From Nelumbo lutea (lineage: Eukaryota; Streptophyta; Magnoliopsida; Proteales; Nelumbonaceae): a stretch of 64,000 nucleotides of DNA. The translations under genes and the position numbers were made by a program. Positions within the stretch are counted from its first letter, which is position 1. Every line of letters starts with the position of its first letter. Of this stretch, positions 23,601 through 35,430 are shown one piece after another. The stretch covers positions 63,979,655-64,043,654 of the forward strand of contig JAKGHH010000005.1 in assembly GCA_022828595.1 (NCBI GenBank). The letters run 5' to 3'. The notes below the pieces were generated by a model. That model was not told the DNA's origin. It searched no databases and worked only from the letters and a program-made list of their open reading frames with translations.

Positions 23601-26600
23601 TCTGATAAATCGGATGCTCATGTCAATCCTTGGAAGTCAATCCCCTTTCTCTGTGTTGTTTCCCACTTTGTCTCTCTTTCCTCTCACCCCAAGAGTCTTT
23701 GGCTGTGTTTGTTTTGTTCAACATTTGGGGCCTGGAGTAGACAAGCTAGATGCTCGAGCTACGAAGTGTATTTTTCTTGGCTACTCAAGGACTCAGAAAT
23801 GGTACAAGTGTTATAACCCTAAGTTTCATAAATCGTTTGTGTGCCCTGATGTCACCTTCTTTGAATCAGTTCCTTTTTTCTCAGATGTCGGTGTCTCTTC
23901 TTCTCCCTCTGTGGTTCCTCTTTCTGTACCGGTTATGGACCCTCTCCCCGTAGCTCCCATTCTTACTGCAGATGCACATCATATGCCTGTTACTACAGAG
24001 AGGCCGCCAATTACTCAAGTGTATACCCGCAGAAGTGCTTCGGCCCCTCCACTTTAGCACCTGTCGACAGATCCTGTTATTGCTCCTTCTCACTCAGATC
24101 TTGATCTTCCTATTGCTTTGCGGAAAGGTAAACGTACTTGTACTTCTCATCCCATTTCAGACTATGTTTCCACTGCTCACCTTTCTTCTCATTGCAAGTT
24201 TATATCATTATCTCATCGGTTCCCATTCCCAAGACTGTACAGGAAGCCCTTACCTCCCCAGGTGGCGGCAAGCCATGGAAGAAGAACTCTCTACTCTACA
24301 ACTCACCACCTTTCCTGTAAGCACATTGGGTGTACAGTGAAGCATCTTCCTGATGGCAGTGTGGAATTGAAGGCACGGTTAGTGGCCAAGGGCTATTCTC
24401 AGTTATATGGTGTGGACTATATGGAGACATTCTCTCCTGTGGCTAAAATTGGTTATGTTCGGGTGTTGATCTCATTAGCTGCTATGTATGATTGGCCTCT
24501 CGTGCAACTTGACGTCAAAAATGCCTTCCTACATGGTGATCTTGTTGAGGAGGTGTATATGGAGCAACCACCAGGTTTTTTGCTCAGGGAGAGGCTTGTA
24601 AGGTGTGCAGGTTCAAAAAGGCAATCTATGGACTAAAACAATTTCCACGTGCATGGTTTGGTAGGTTCAGTGAAGTGGTGAAGGCCTTTGAGATGAAACA
24701 GTGTCAGGTTAATCATTTTGTGTTCAGATATAACTCAAAGGATGGGAAAATCTTGCTAGTCGTGTATGTGGATGATATTGTCATAACTGGAAGTGACAGT
24801 AATGGCATTGACCGGCTGAAAAAATTCTTACAGGACCACTTCAATACGAAAGATCTGGGGAAGCTAAAGTATTTCCTAGGAATTGAGGTTGCGAGATCAA
24901 AACAGGGGATCAACCTATGTTAGAGAAAATATGTTCTTGATCTACTTGAAGAAACCGGGTTGTCAGGTGCTAACCAGCAGAGACTCCTATGGAACTCAAT
25001 GCTTAAGTGTGGATGCAGGTGAAGAGTTTGATGATCCTAGAAGATATAGAAGGTTGGTGGGAAAGTTGAACTATCTGACCATTACCGACCAGATATATCA
25101 TTTGCTGTGAGTGTGGTGAGTCAATTTATGCAACATCCCGGGTTCCTCACTGGGAAGCTGTTCTGAGAACTGTTAGGTACCTAAAGGGTGCTCCAGGTCG
25201 TGGTTTGTTATACCAAAAGGGGGAACTCTTGAGATAGTAGGGTACACAGATGCTGATGGCTGGCTCTATAAACAAGAGGTCAACCACAGGGTATTGTACC
25301 TTCCTGGGTGGCAATCTTGTAACTTGGAAGAGCAAGAAGCAAACAGTGGTGGCAAGTAGTGCAGAAGTAGAGTACAGGGCTATGGCCCATACCACAGCTG
25401 AAGAACTTACTACAGGAGATGGGGTTCTCAATTGACAAACCCATGAAACTATACTGTGATAACCAAACTGCTGTTCACATCTCATCCAATCCCGTCTTCC
25501 ATGAAAGAACTAAACATATTGAGGTGGTTTGTCACTTTGTGAGAGAGAAAGTGATAAGTGGGGTAATAACTACATCTCATGTGAGCTCAGGAATTTAGTG
25601 GGCATATCTCTTCACAAAGGGATTGTCTCGGGGAAGAATAGATTACATTTGTAACAAGCTGGGACTATATGATATATACCCTCCAGCTTGAGGGGGAGTG
25701 TTAGAATGCTCGAGTCAGGGGTATTTTGGTCATTATGGTTTATCTTTTTGAAAGTGAAAGGTCTATTGTATCTGAGTTTAAGGTATGTGTCCCATCTTAT
25801 ATGAGGGACAAAACTGTCTTTCTTGTAACTCTAAGTTTTATGAATAAAATTCAAGTGGGTCGGCTAGGTGAGTGAGTTTTTACATTCTCTCTTCTAGTCT
25901 TGCCGAACACTCTTCTCTTTCTTTCTCTTTTCTTTCTTCTTCCTTCTCTACTTTGACCTAGAATCAACTAGGGTTTATTCACAGTAAACAATGAAGGCAA
26001 GCTAGTCATATGGTCGGATGCACCTGAATCTATTACCTAACAGGGTTCTGTAATACCTGGAGCTGAGGCATGGTAGGCTGAGGCTCAAGTACCTGAATGT
26101 GCGAAAGTAGATGTGGCAGGGGCTGATGGTGACTGCGGTGGCTGAGCTGAGTTCCCAACTTCCTTTTCCAACTGTATTAGAGCAGCCTGAACTGCAGCTA
26201 AGTTCTCTAAGGGTGTGCCTCTTGTGCCAGACGAGGATGCTGAATCAGTAGTCACGGCCACATGTGCATTACCCTTCTTGCTTCTCAACTTTGCCGGGAC
26301 CAAATGAGGATGCAGCTTCCAACATGTTTCTTTTGTGTGTTTGGGTTTCTTACAATGCTCACATACCACATCCCTTTTATCTTCCTTCTTCCTGTCCCTT
26401 TCTGAATCACCCCATGATTTGGGTTTAACAGCTACAAGGGCCGGTGTAAGAGGCTGAGGTTGCATCATGACCTTCCTCCTGGTCTCTTCACTATGCACTA
26501 AGGAGTATGCCTGAGTGAGGGTCACACTATCTCTGGTCAAAATCTGTTGCCGCACAATATCATACTCTGAATTCAGGCCTGCCAGAAACTCATACACCCT

Positions 26601-29600
26601 GTTTGTCTCGATGTGCTTTCTATGGGTCTGTGCATCTTTGGGACTCTCCCACTCAAGTCTCTAAGTGATCAATCTCATGCCACAGGGACTTCAAGGTAGA
26701 GAAGTAGACCGAAACCGGTTTCTCTCATTGTTTAAGAGTATTCACTTCACATTTCAATTCATATGCTCTGGCAACATTAAGGGGTTGGGAATAAGTTTCT
26801 TTCATAACATCCCATACTCCTTGGCTGTCTTTGCCCACAAGTAATTTCGGCTGATATGGGGCTGCATAGAGTTACACAGCCATGTCATAACCAAGTAGTT
26901 TTCTTGGATCCACTTGGTATACATGAGGTCTCCCTTGGAGGGTTCTTTCACATCTCCCAAGAGATACCCTACTTTGCCCCTTCCCCCAATAGCCATCATG
27001 GCTGATTGGGCCCATTCCAAATAGTTTGATCCATCAAATCTTACGGTTGTAATCTGAAAACCCGTCTCAAAAACACCACCATAACTGTTGTTCCCAAAAC
27101 TGCCTTCTGCCTGATTCTTAAACTCCATTTCGGCCAAGAACCAGTTGTCTCAAAAATTAGGGTTACTACAGTCAAAACAGCACTTGGACTATCAATCACA
27201 ATCAAAAATCAGTATAGAACCAATCTGTATTCATGGTATATGTGCATGAAACAGGTATAAGTCTGATCTGAAACCAATTAGCAAACACAACAGCAGCAGT
27301 CCGTACAGTTTTCACCCCTTAAGAGAGTTCAAAACCCAAGAAAAATGTGAAAACAGCTTGGAGAAAAATCTGATATGAAGGAGAATGCTGTTCGCTGCCT
27401 TCCAAGGTTACCCGAACCCTAGCCTTCTCTGATTCTTCCTGATCACCAACACTCTGCAACTGTGGCAAGTCTTCAACAGCTGCTAAACCCTCTGGCGATC
27501 TCCAAGAACCAGTCAACGAACTCCACTTTCTCAGCTTCCAGCCCTAGATGGTTCTCATGTGGTCGGCTGGACTAGACTCACTTGAGAAACCTGGCTCTGA
27601 TACCAACTAGACGTTCAAGACTGCTAGCAGCCTTGAAGCCTAATAGATTTCAGGTTCGAAAATAGAAGAAACGGTATAGAGAAGAGAGAGCAGTAGAATA
27701 CACAGGTTGAAAGGAGGGACAAAATCTTAATGTTCTGCCGCCGCCACTTTTATTTAGTATTTATAGGTTATGCTCATTACATGGAAAGGACAGATCTGCC
27801 CTTAGTATTTACATAACAAATAGAATAAGATAAAACTGAAATAATCAACTGATCACCAGCTAACCCTAGGATGAATAGAACACATTCTACCCTACGGACA
27901 CAGTGGGACCACAGTTATGGGGCCCACATCAGTGTTCTCTACAAATACAAGGATTACACTAATATGGTACAGCAGTGAGACTCTTCACACTCCCCCTCAA
28001 ACTGATGCAAAGGAATGAGCATCAGCTTGCTTACGAGTAATCAGTGTCTGAATTTCGTCATGGCCTTTGTGAAGATGTCTTCAACTTGCAAATTGGAGGC
28101 AAATAGGCAATATGAGGGAGAGAGATAGAGCCCGCAAGAAGTAGATCACGTATAAAGTAGCAGTCCACCTAAATATGCTTCATCCTTTCATGAAAGACAA
28201 GATTAGAAACAATCTTAATAGCACTAGTGTTGTTTGCATATAGAGGAATGGGTGTAGGAGAGGGATGACCCAATTCCTGCAATAATGATTGAAGCTAAAC
28301 AACTTCGCTAAAGATTGTTGTTTCTTGCATTTCCATGAGATTAGAGAGTCACCCATGAAGACACACCACCCAGTAGTGGAACGATATGTGTCGGGGCATC
28401 CAACCCAATTTGCATCAGCATAGGCCTGTAGATGTATAGAAGAGGATGACAAATGGGGTTGACAAGGGGCAGAGCCAAACTAACTGACAACCTGAACTGT
28501 ATACGAGATGTTAGGATGAGTCATGATGAGATAGATGAGAGATCCCACAAGTTGCCTATAGATGGAGGCATCAGGAAGCAAGGGACCGTCTAACTTGGAC
28601 AATTTGACATTCAGCTCAAAGGGAGTGTCTACCTGTTTATCGTCAGTATGATCGACCACCTGGACAAGATCAGAGGCATACTTGTGTTGGCAAATGAAGT
28701 ACCCTTGGGAACACCTTTGAACTTCAAGTCCCAAGTAATAGGTAAAGGACCTAAATCCTCTAGTCAACAGCATGTCATCCACATACAGGAGGATAATCGT
28801 AATACCTTGGGGTCTCTTCTGCACAAAGAGAGAGTAATAAGAAGCACTCCGGTTATACCCAACTTGCACATCTCTGAATTTTTCAAACCAAGCTCAAGGA
28901 GATTGCTTTAGCCCATAGAGAGATATCTTCAACCGGTAGACGAGGGAGGGATCACTACAGTACCCTGGTGGCGGTTTCATATAAACCATCCCTTTTAGGT
29001 TCCTATGTAGAAAAGCATTTTTCACATCTAGTTGAAAGATAGTCCAAGAGTGTGTAGCAAAGAGGGCTAAGAGAACACGAACTATAGTGATCTTGGCTAC
29101 TGGGGAAAATGTATCCTCATAATCGATGCCATATAGCCCTAAGCCATGAGTAGAGCTTTATAGCGGTCTAGAGACCTATTAGATTTCAACTTAATGGAGT
29201 AGATCCATTTTCTCCCAATAACTGAGCCATCTGAAGGTGCTGAAACTAGGTCCCAAGTGTCATTCTCATGCAAAGCTTGAATCTCAGCATCCATGGCATC
29301 TTTCCACTGAGGACTGCTAATGGCCTATTGGTATGAGTGGGGAATATCTGTGGAAGACAACAGTAGAAAAGGAGTTATTGTTTGAAGGAAAACCATAGCG
29401 GTCAAATGGTCTAGATATACGGGTAGAACGGTGTAAAGGAACAAGAAGAGCATCCGAGGGATTTGAAATAGGAGTGTCACTTACAGGGTTATTTGAGACG
29501 GGCGAAGGATCCGAACCGGGAGGAGGGGGTTGTAGAGGCAAGTACTGGACCACGAACTTGCTTGTGAGAGAAGACAAGAAGATATTTCCTAGCAGTTGAT

Positions 29601-32600
29601 GACGAAGCATCCTGTGAGTCAAAATCATACAAAACAGAAATGGAGGGTGCAGAGAACTTGGCAACTCTTGAGAAAAAAAGATATGCTCAAGAAAAATCAC
29701 ATTCTGAGAAATATGAATACGATGTATAGAGGGATCATAGCAAAGAAACCCCTTGTGGTTAGAACTATATCCCACAAAAGCGTACATGACAGATTGAGCT
29801 GAAAGCTTTGATTGTTCATGAGGGGGAAGATATACAAAGCATAGACACCCAAAAACATGAAGATGGGAAAGATCGGGGGGGGGATCCAAACATCTTTTGA
29901 TAAGGAGACATGTTATCAAGGACCGATGAAGGGATATAATTAATCAAATGCACAACCGTACTAGCGACCTCATCAACCCAGAAGGTGGAAGGTGCATGTG
30001 ACTCTTGTAGGCGAGTCCTCACAACATTGAGAATGTGGCCATTTTTCTGTTTTGGCACACCATTTTGCTGAGTGTCTGGACAGCACTGTTGGACTTGTAT
30101 GTCATGATTTTTCAAATAAATTAGAAGTTCTCCGTCACTGTATTCTCCCCCTGAGTTGGAGTGTAAGGTCTGCACACTTGCTTGAAACCGAACTTGAACC
30201 ATGGTATGAAACAACCGAAAGGTTGGGAAAACTTTTGATTTGTGTTTGAGAAAGTAGATCCAAGTGTACCTAGTACAATCATCAATGAAGAGTACAAACT
30301 ATGTGTATCCCAATCGAGAAACAATAGATGAACCCCAAACATCACTATGTATAATTTTAAAAGGTGAAGTAGCATGTTCAGCTGTGAGTGTGACAAATAC
30401 GACTCTTACTCAAACAACAAGAAACACAAGATGTATCAAAGGATTTTAGAGAATGAACTTTAGTTCTAATAAAACCAGACTCAAACAAATATTTAAGTTT
30501 TTTCAAAGTTTGGGTGACCGAAATGTTTATGCCACAAATCCCAGACATCATTTCTCTGACCCAAAACAAGACTCAATGTAGAAGAGCTCAAATAAGTAGA
30601 TGATGGTGCTGATTGTGATCTCTCAAACTCCAATGCAAGCAAGCGGCCTAGCCTACGCCCCTTCCCTTTCACCTTCCCAGTGCATTGGTCCTGAATCAAA
30701 CAACCATCAGAAGAATAAGTTAGAATGTGACCTTCATCAACTAGTTGACCAACTGAAATAAGATTAGCAGTAAGTTTAGAGACAATGAAGGTCTTGGAAA
30801 GGGGCAAGGAGTTTGAGGGTGAGAGTTTGAGACACAAATCATCACTCCCAACTGAGTCAGAGCAGCCCGGACAACAGCTAAGGTGTCTAGGGACATGGCT
30901 CTTGTGCCCGATAAGGTTGCACAATCAATAGTAACAGTCACATTGGCATTTCCCCTTTTGTTTCTAAGTTTTGTTGGATTAGATGGGGATGTAACTTCCA
31001 ATAGGTGTCTTTAGTATGCTTAGGTTTCTTGCAATGTTCACATACTAGGTCACTGAGTCCCTCTTGTCTTCCTTCATATCCCTCTCCTTATCAGCCCCAA
31101 ACTTAGGTTTAACTACTGCCAAGGCTGATGCTGCAACATAACCTCTCTCCTACTCTCTTCATGGTGCACTAAGGAGTAGGCTTGTGATAGAGTTACACTG
31201 TCTCTCGTGAGGAGTTGTTGTCTCACAATATCATATTTAGAATTCAGACTGGCTAGGAACTCAAACACCCTATTAGTTTCAACCTGCTTTCTATAAGTCT
31301 ATGCATCCTTCTGACTTTCCCACTCAATTGTTTCTAGGTGGTCAATTTCATGCCATAAGGATTTCAAGGTTGAGAAGTAAATCGAGACGGGTTTCTCTCC
31401 TTGCTTAAGATTATTAACCTCACATTTCAGCTCATAAGCCCTAGCAACATTAAGGGGTTGGGAGTAGGTCTCTTTCATGATGTACCAAATTTCCTTAGTT
31501 GTTTTTGCCCACAAGTAGTTTCGGCTGATATATGGCTGCATGGAGTTGCACAACCATGTCATAACCAAATAGTTCTCTTGAACCCATTAGGCATAGGTTT
31601 GATCCTCCTTAGTTGGTTCCTTTACATCCCCCAACAAATAATTCAGTTTTCCTCCACCCTCAATGTCCATAATGGCTGTTTGGGCCCATTCTAAGTAATT
31701 TGATCCATCAAACTTGACAGTTGTAATCTGAAAGGTATTCTCAGACATGTTTATAGAACCACCAGCCCTCAAAACACCTTCCCCTTGATTTTTAAACTCC
31801 CTTCTTGTTAAGATATTAATCAAAAAACACCATTTTTAGCACTGGGATAAGTGAAACTGCACCCAGGAACTGATAACAGCCGACCTAGGAGGGTGAATTA
31901 GGTTCAGCAATTACCCAGAAATAATAAACAGCTCCACTAGATCTCCAGAGAACTAAAAAACACTCAGTCTGGAATGAAACAGGTCCAACTACTGTCCTGG
32001 AATTAACAACAGTCTTGATTTTTAGGGTTTTCTTTTAAAACCCTAAAAAACTCAGGAGAAGAGAGGAGATTTCCCAACCGCACCTCTCAGAATAAACAAA
32101 AGATATCTTTTTTTAGATCGATCTCAAGGAAATCAACTTACTTCAGGAAAAAACTCTTGCCGCCACCTTCTAACTGATGTCTGAACCCTAATCTTGAGGA
32201 TTCAAACCTTCTTTTGATTCTTCTTGATCGCTGGATCTCTCCAAGGCTCTACAGCCTCTTGAGTAGCAGCCGCACACTGCCAACAATCTCCCAGAATCAG
32301 CCGATGACCTTCTTTCTGCTGGAACTTCCAAACCTAGGAATTTCTCATGTAGTCGGCCTGATTAGACTAGCATAAGAACTCCTAGGTTGGCTCTGATGCC
32401 AAGTAGTCAAATAGGACTGCAATCAGTCATAGGTTTAAAGTGTAATAAACAAGGAAAGATTGAGATGAGATAAGAAAACGGAGAGAAGAGAAGAGGAGAA
32501 GAAGAACTCGAAGAAGAGAATTCAGAAAAGAGAGAGGATTAACGAACTGTCACCTTACTCTTACAATTTATATTAATGCTGAAATAAGAGTAAAAGGGCT

Positions 32601-35375
32601 GAGTTACCCTTAATGCTTACATGGAAAAATAATAAAAAGAACTAATAACTAAAACTGAAATAAACTACCAACTGAAATAACTAACTGCTAACTACAATCA
32701 TATGAACACAGGTGTTCTCTACATGCTTCATTCTGATATAATTGGAATTTAATTGTCTGGAAATTTCACTTGCAGGTAACTTTCTCCTTTCCTTTAGACC
32801 CGAAGTTACAGAATACATAAAAAATTCAGGACAACCAGTTTTCGTAGAATGGACAGAAGAGTTGAAAGGTGACAAAGCTGTTAGAATCTCTGGAGTATTT
32901 GATAAATTAAGTTACAGGCTGAAGAAAGCTTTTGGCATTGGATCAGTAAAATCTTTCCTCAGTACTGCACATTGTTCCCTCAGTGTTCAAGGCACATATT
33001 TCACAAATCTACATTTTCTCATTCAGAACATTGTAAGAAAAATACCTGTTATACAACCTGATAATAGTGATCCACCAAAAGCTAATAGTTCACCAGTTGC
33101 ACTACAAGAACAGAAAGAAATCTTTATTCTTCCTACAGTCCAAGTGTGCAATCTCCTGCAAACAGAGATTTATGTGCTTCTGACTGAAAAACATCCAGGT
33201 AATAATACAAAGTATGGAACAAGGTTTCTGGTTTTGATTTTGCTTATGTAGTTGGTTTCTTTGGTGCAGATCTTTGTACCATTGTAGGAAGTGAGAACAT
33301 TGGAAAGGAAGCAACTATTCCTTGTGGATCTACTTATTATTTCTATGCAAATCCTTCTATAATATATTTCATGGTTACTTTGACTCCCTTCAATACACAG
33401 TGCAAACCTGTAAACAGTGGTGATTGGGTTAAGAAGTTGCATAAGCAGAAAGATGATGTTCATTATTTGGATATAAATTTGGATTTTGATGGTGGGAAGT
33501 ACTTTGCCTTGCTAAGATTATCACGAGGGGAAAGGGGCATACTGGAGGTATCGCAGCTTTTATTCTTAAATGAGTAGGCAATGTTGCATTTGTAGTCATC
33601 TTGCCATGTTATTCATGTTTTTCACACTTATACTAGTTGAATATGTAGTTTCATTAATTTTAATGATCTTGATATTCCATTGCAGGCCACTATTTTTACA
33701 CCATACATCCTACAGAACAACACTGATCTTACCTTGTTTTGCTTTGCATCCAGTCAAAGGCTTCCATCCAGGTAGTCATCAAGATCTTCAATGACTTCTG
33801 CTTTCGTCATTGTTGACATTAACAGCCTAGAACTTATGCAGGAATGAGGCTGATAAATTTGCTTCCACCCTCCTTCCTGAGCTTGGGTTGTTGTTGCCCC
33901 CACAGTCAACTAGATCATGGTTCTTAAAGTAAGACTTAGCATTGTCTGGTACTGTAATCATATAGAAATCACACCACCTGCTCTCCCTGATTCTACATGT
34001 GCATGGTGTGTTCATTCATTTCTGTGTCTGCATGTGTGCATCCAATGTGTGATTCATGTGGCTACAGTTTCAAATTGAAGTTTAAAAAAATTAATCATGA
34101 TGCTTTGATTATGTTAATACCTTACATGTTTTATGCTACCAGAACTAAGAAGGTACACCTGAAACTGTTGGAAAAGAAAGCATCTGAAGTGCTGCTAGAT
34201 TTGGATGTTCTATCAGTATTTACAGAAGTGTCCCTAGAAGTTGAGAACAGTGCAGGGGTCAAGCATGTTGCGAAGCTGGGAGTGTCATTAAAGCCATGTC
34301 TAGCTAAAGTAGTTGTACCTTCACATTTAGTACTCATAGTTCCAAGATATGTTGTATGCAATGAATCAAAACAGGTTGTTATTGTCCGCCAGTGCTATTT
34401 GGAGGTTTGCTTATAACCCTTTTCAATTATTCCTTTGTTGATTTTATGTATATGATGTTCTTTCTTATTTGTACCTTGTTTGGGTTCTATAATGCTATTT
34501 GTTTGTATTGTTCATTCCCTTTGGTGGTGGATTGATAGGATGATATAGATGGCACGGTTGTAAACAGCAATGAGAAAGTAGCATTGCAGCTGAGAAAGGG
34601 GACAAGAAAGGAGAGGGAAATCAGCTTCTTTGATTCTTTGATCCGGAAGCACAGAAATGTGAATGAGGATTCCCTAATATTTATCCAGTTTTGGCTAAAT
34701 GAGATCGGATGGAGTTGGTCTGGTCCAATATGTATTGCTTCACTTGGACACTTTTTTCTTAAGTTCAAAATGTCCTTGGATTCTCTTGGAAATCAATCAA
34801 GTTCACCAACTGCTAAAGAAGACAAGTTAACAGAATTCGCATCCGTCCATGTGTTAGAAGAAGGTTCTACCCTAGTTTTGCACTTCCATAGACCTCCAGA
34901 TGTTAACCTACCCTACCGAATTGAAAATTTCTTGGGTGGTGCATCTATTACATATTACCAAAAGGTTCTGTCCTTTAATCTCTCCATTTGCTCTCCTTTT
35001 AGAAACTTGATGGATATATATATTGGAATACCCATACTTGTAGTATCATTTTCTAATTGTATGGTTCAATTCTTTTGTTTCCAGGACTCTTCAGAATCAG
35101 ATATTCTGGCATCTGGAAATTCAGTCAATTATGTCTGGGACGACTTGAATTTGCCACATAAACTGGCTGTTCAAATTAGTGGTATGTTCTGATGGGCCTG
35201 CTGCTCCATCTTTAGCTAATGCTGACCTAGCTGCCAAGTATATGAAAGGTTTAATAATGTAAAGTTAGTTAGGGATCTTCGAAACATAGAACTTTCATAG
35301 GCAGAAAATTTATGCAACCAATTTGGGTCTTGTCCAGAAGCAGAAGAGAAGAGAGAAGAGAGAAAGAGAGAGGAG

Positions 35376-35430
<55 letters not shown>

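Larger units (their letters stand above)
20514..25983 (+). mobile_element. Copia LTR retrotransposon C, very young insertion, defective
   Basis: Plus strand, inserted in element B. LTRs at 20514-20798 and 25699-25983 are both 285 bp and I read no difference between them. Target duplication GTAAA at 20509-20513 and 25984-25988 is perfect. Primer site TGGTATCAGAGC at 20799-20810; polypurine tract TTGAGGGGGAG before 25699. Length 5470 bp. Gag, protease, integrase, RT and RNase H are all recognisable but broken by several stops and frameshifts, so it likely moved with proteins supplied by a related active element. Confidence 0.92.
16975..27943 (-). mobile_element. Copia LTR retrotransposon B, host of element C
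   Basis: Minus strand. LTRs at 16975-17307 (3') and 27609-27943 (5'). Primer site GGCTCTGATACCA at the 5' LTR border; polypurine tract (complement of CTCCCCCTCAAGTTGGG) at 17308-17325. A 5-bp target duplication AATAC at 16970-16974 and 27944-27948 is perfect. Without element C it is about 5.5 kb, normal for Copia. Gag lies at 26085-27137, integrase at 19157-20405 and RT/RNase H at 17461-18700, each broken by stops or frameshifts. The LTRs differ by several substitutions and two larger indels, so the insertion is moderately old. Confidence 0.85.
27944..32723 (-). mobile_element. Copia-type element D, mosaic, interrupted by element B
   Basis: Minus strand. 5' LTR at about 32403-32723 (ends TCTCTACA), primer site TTGGCTCTGATGCCA at about 32386-32400. 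Gag lies at 30850-31823, integrase at 29317-30840 and RT/RNase H at 28180-29300. A polypurine tract (complement of CTCCCCCTCAAAC) lies near 27990, with a piece of 3' LTR at 27944-27989 cut by element B. The 3' LTR piece does not resemble the 5' LTR. Gag resembles that of element B, but integrase and RT do not. It is therefore a composite of two Copia families, by recombination or by deletion between neighbours. Confidence 0.7.
14172..32775 (+). other. 18.6-kb VPS13 intron filled with nested retrotransposons
   Basis: Bounded by GTAAGT at 14172 and TTGCAG ending at 32775, joining exons that read as one protein. It contains a CT microsatellite, two LINE 3' ends, and three Copia elements nested in each other (D, B, C). 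Most of the Copia sequence lies on the opposite strand to the host gene; only C and the LINE tails share its strand. Confidence 0.85.

Noticed and set aside
32681..33463. Minus-strand frames opposite VPS13 exons 4-5
   Set aside because: They are shadows of the spliced plus-strand exons, which have consistent phases and family motifs.
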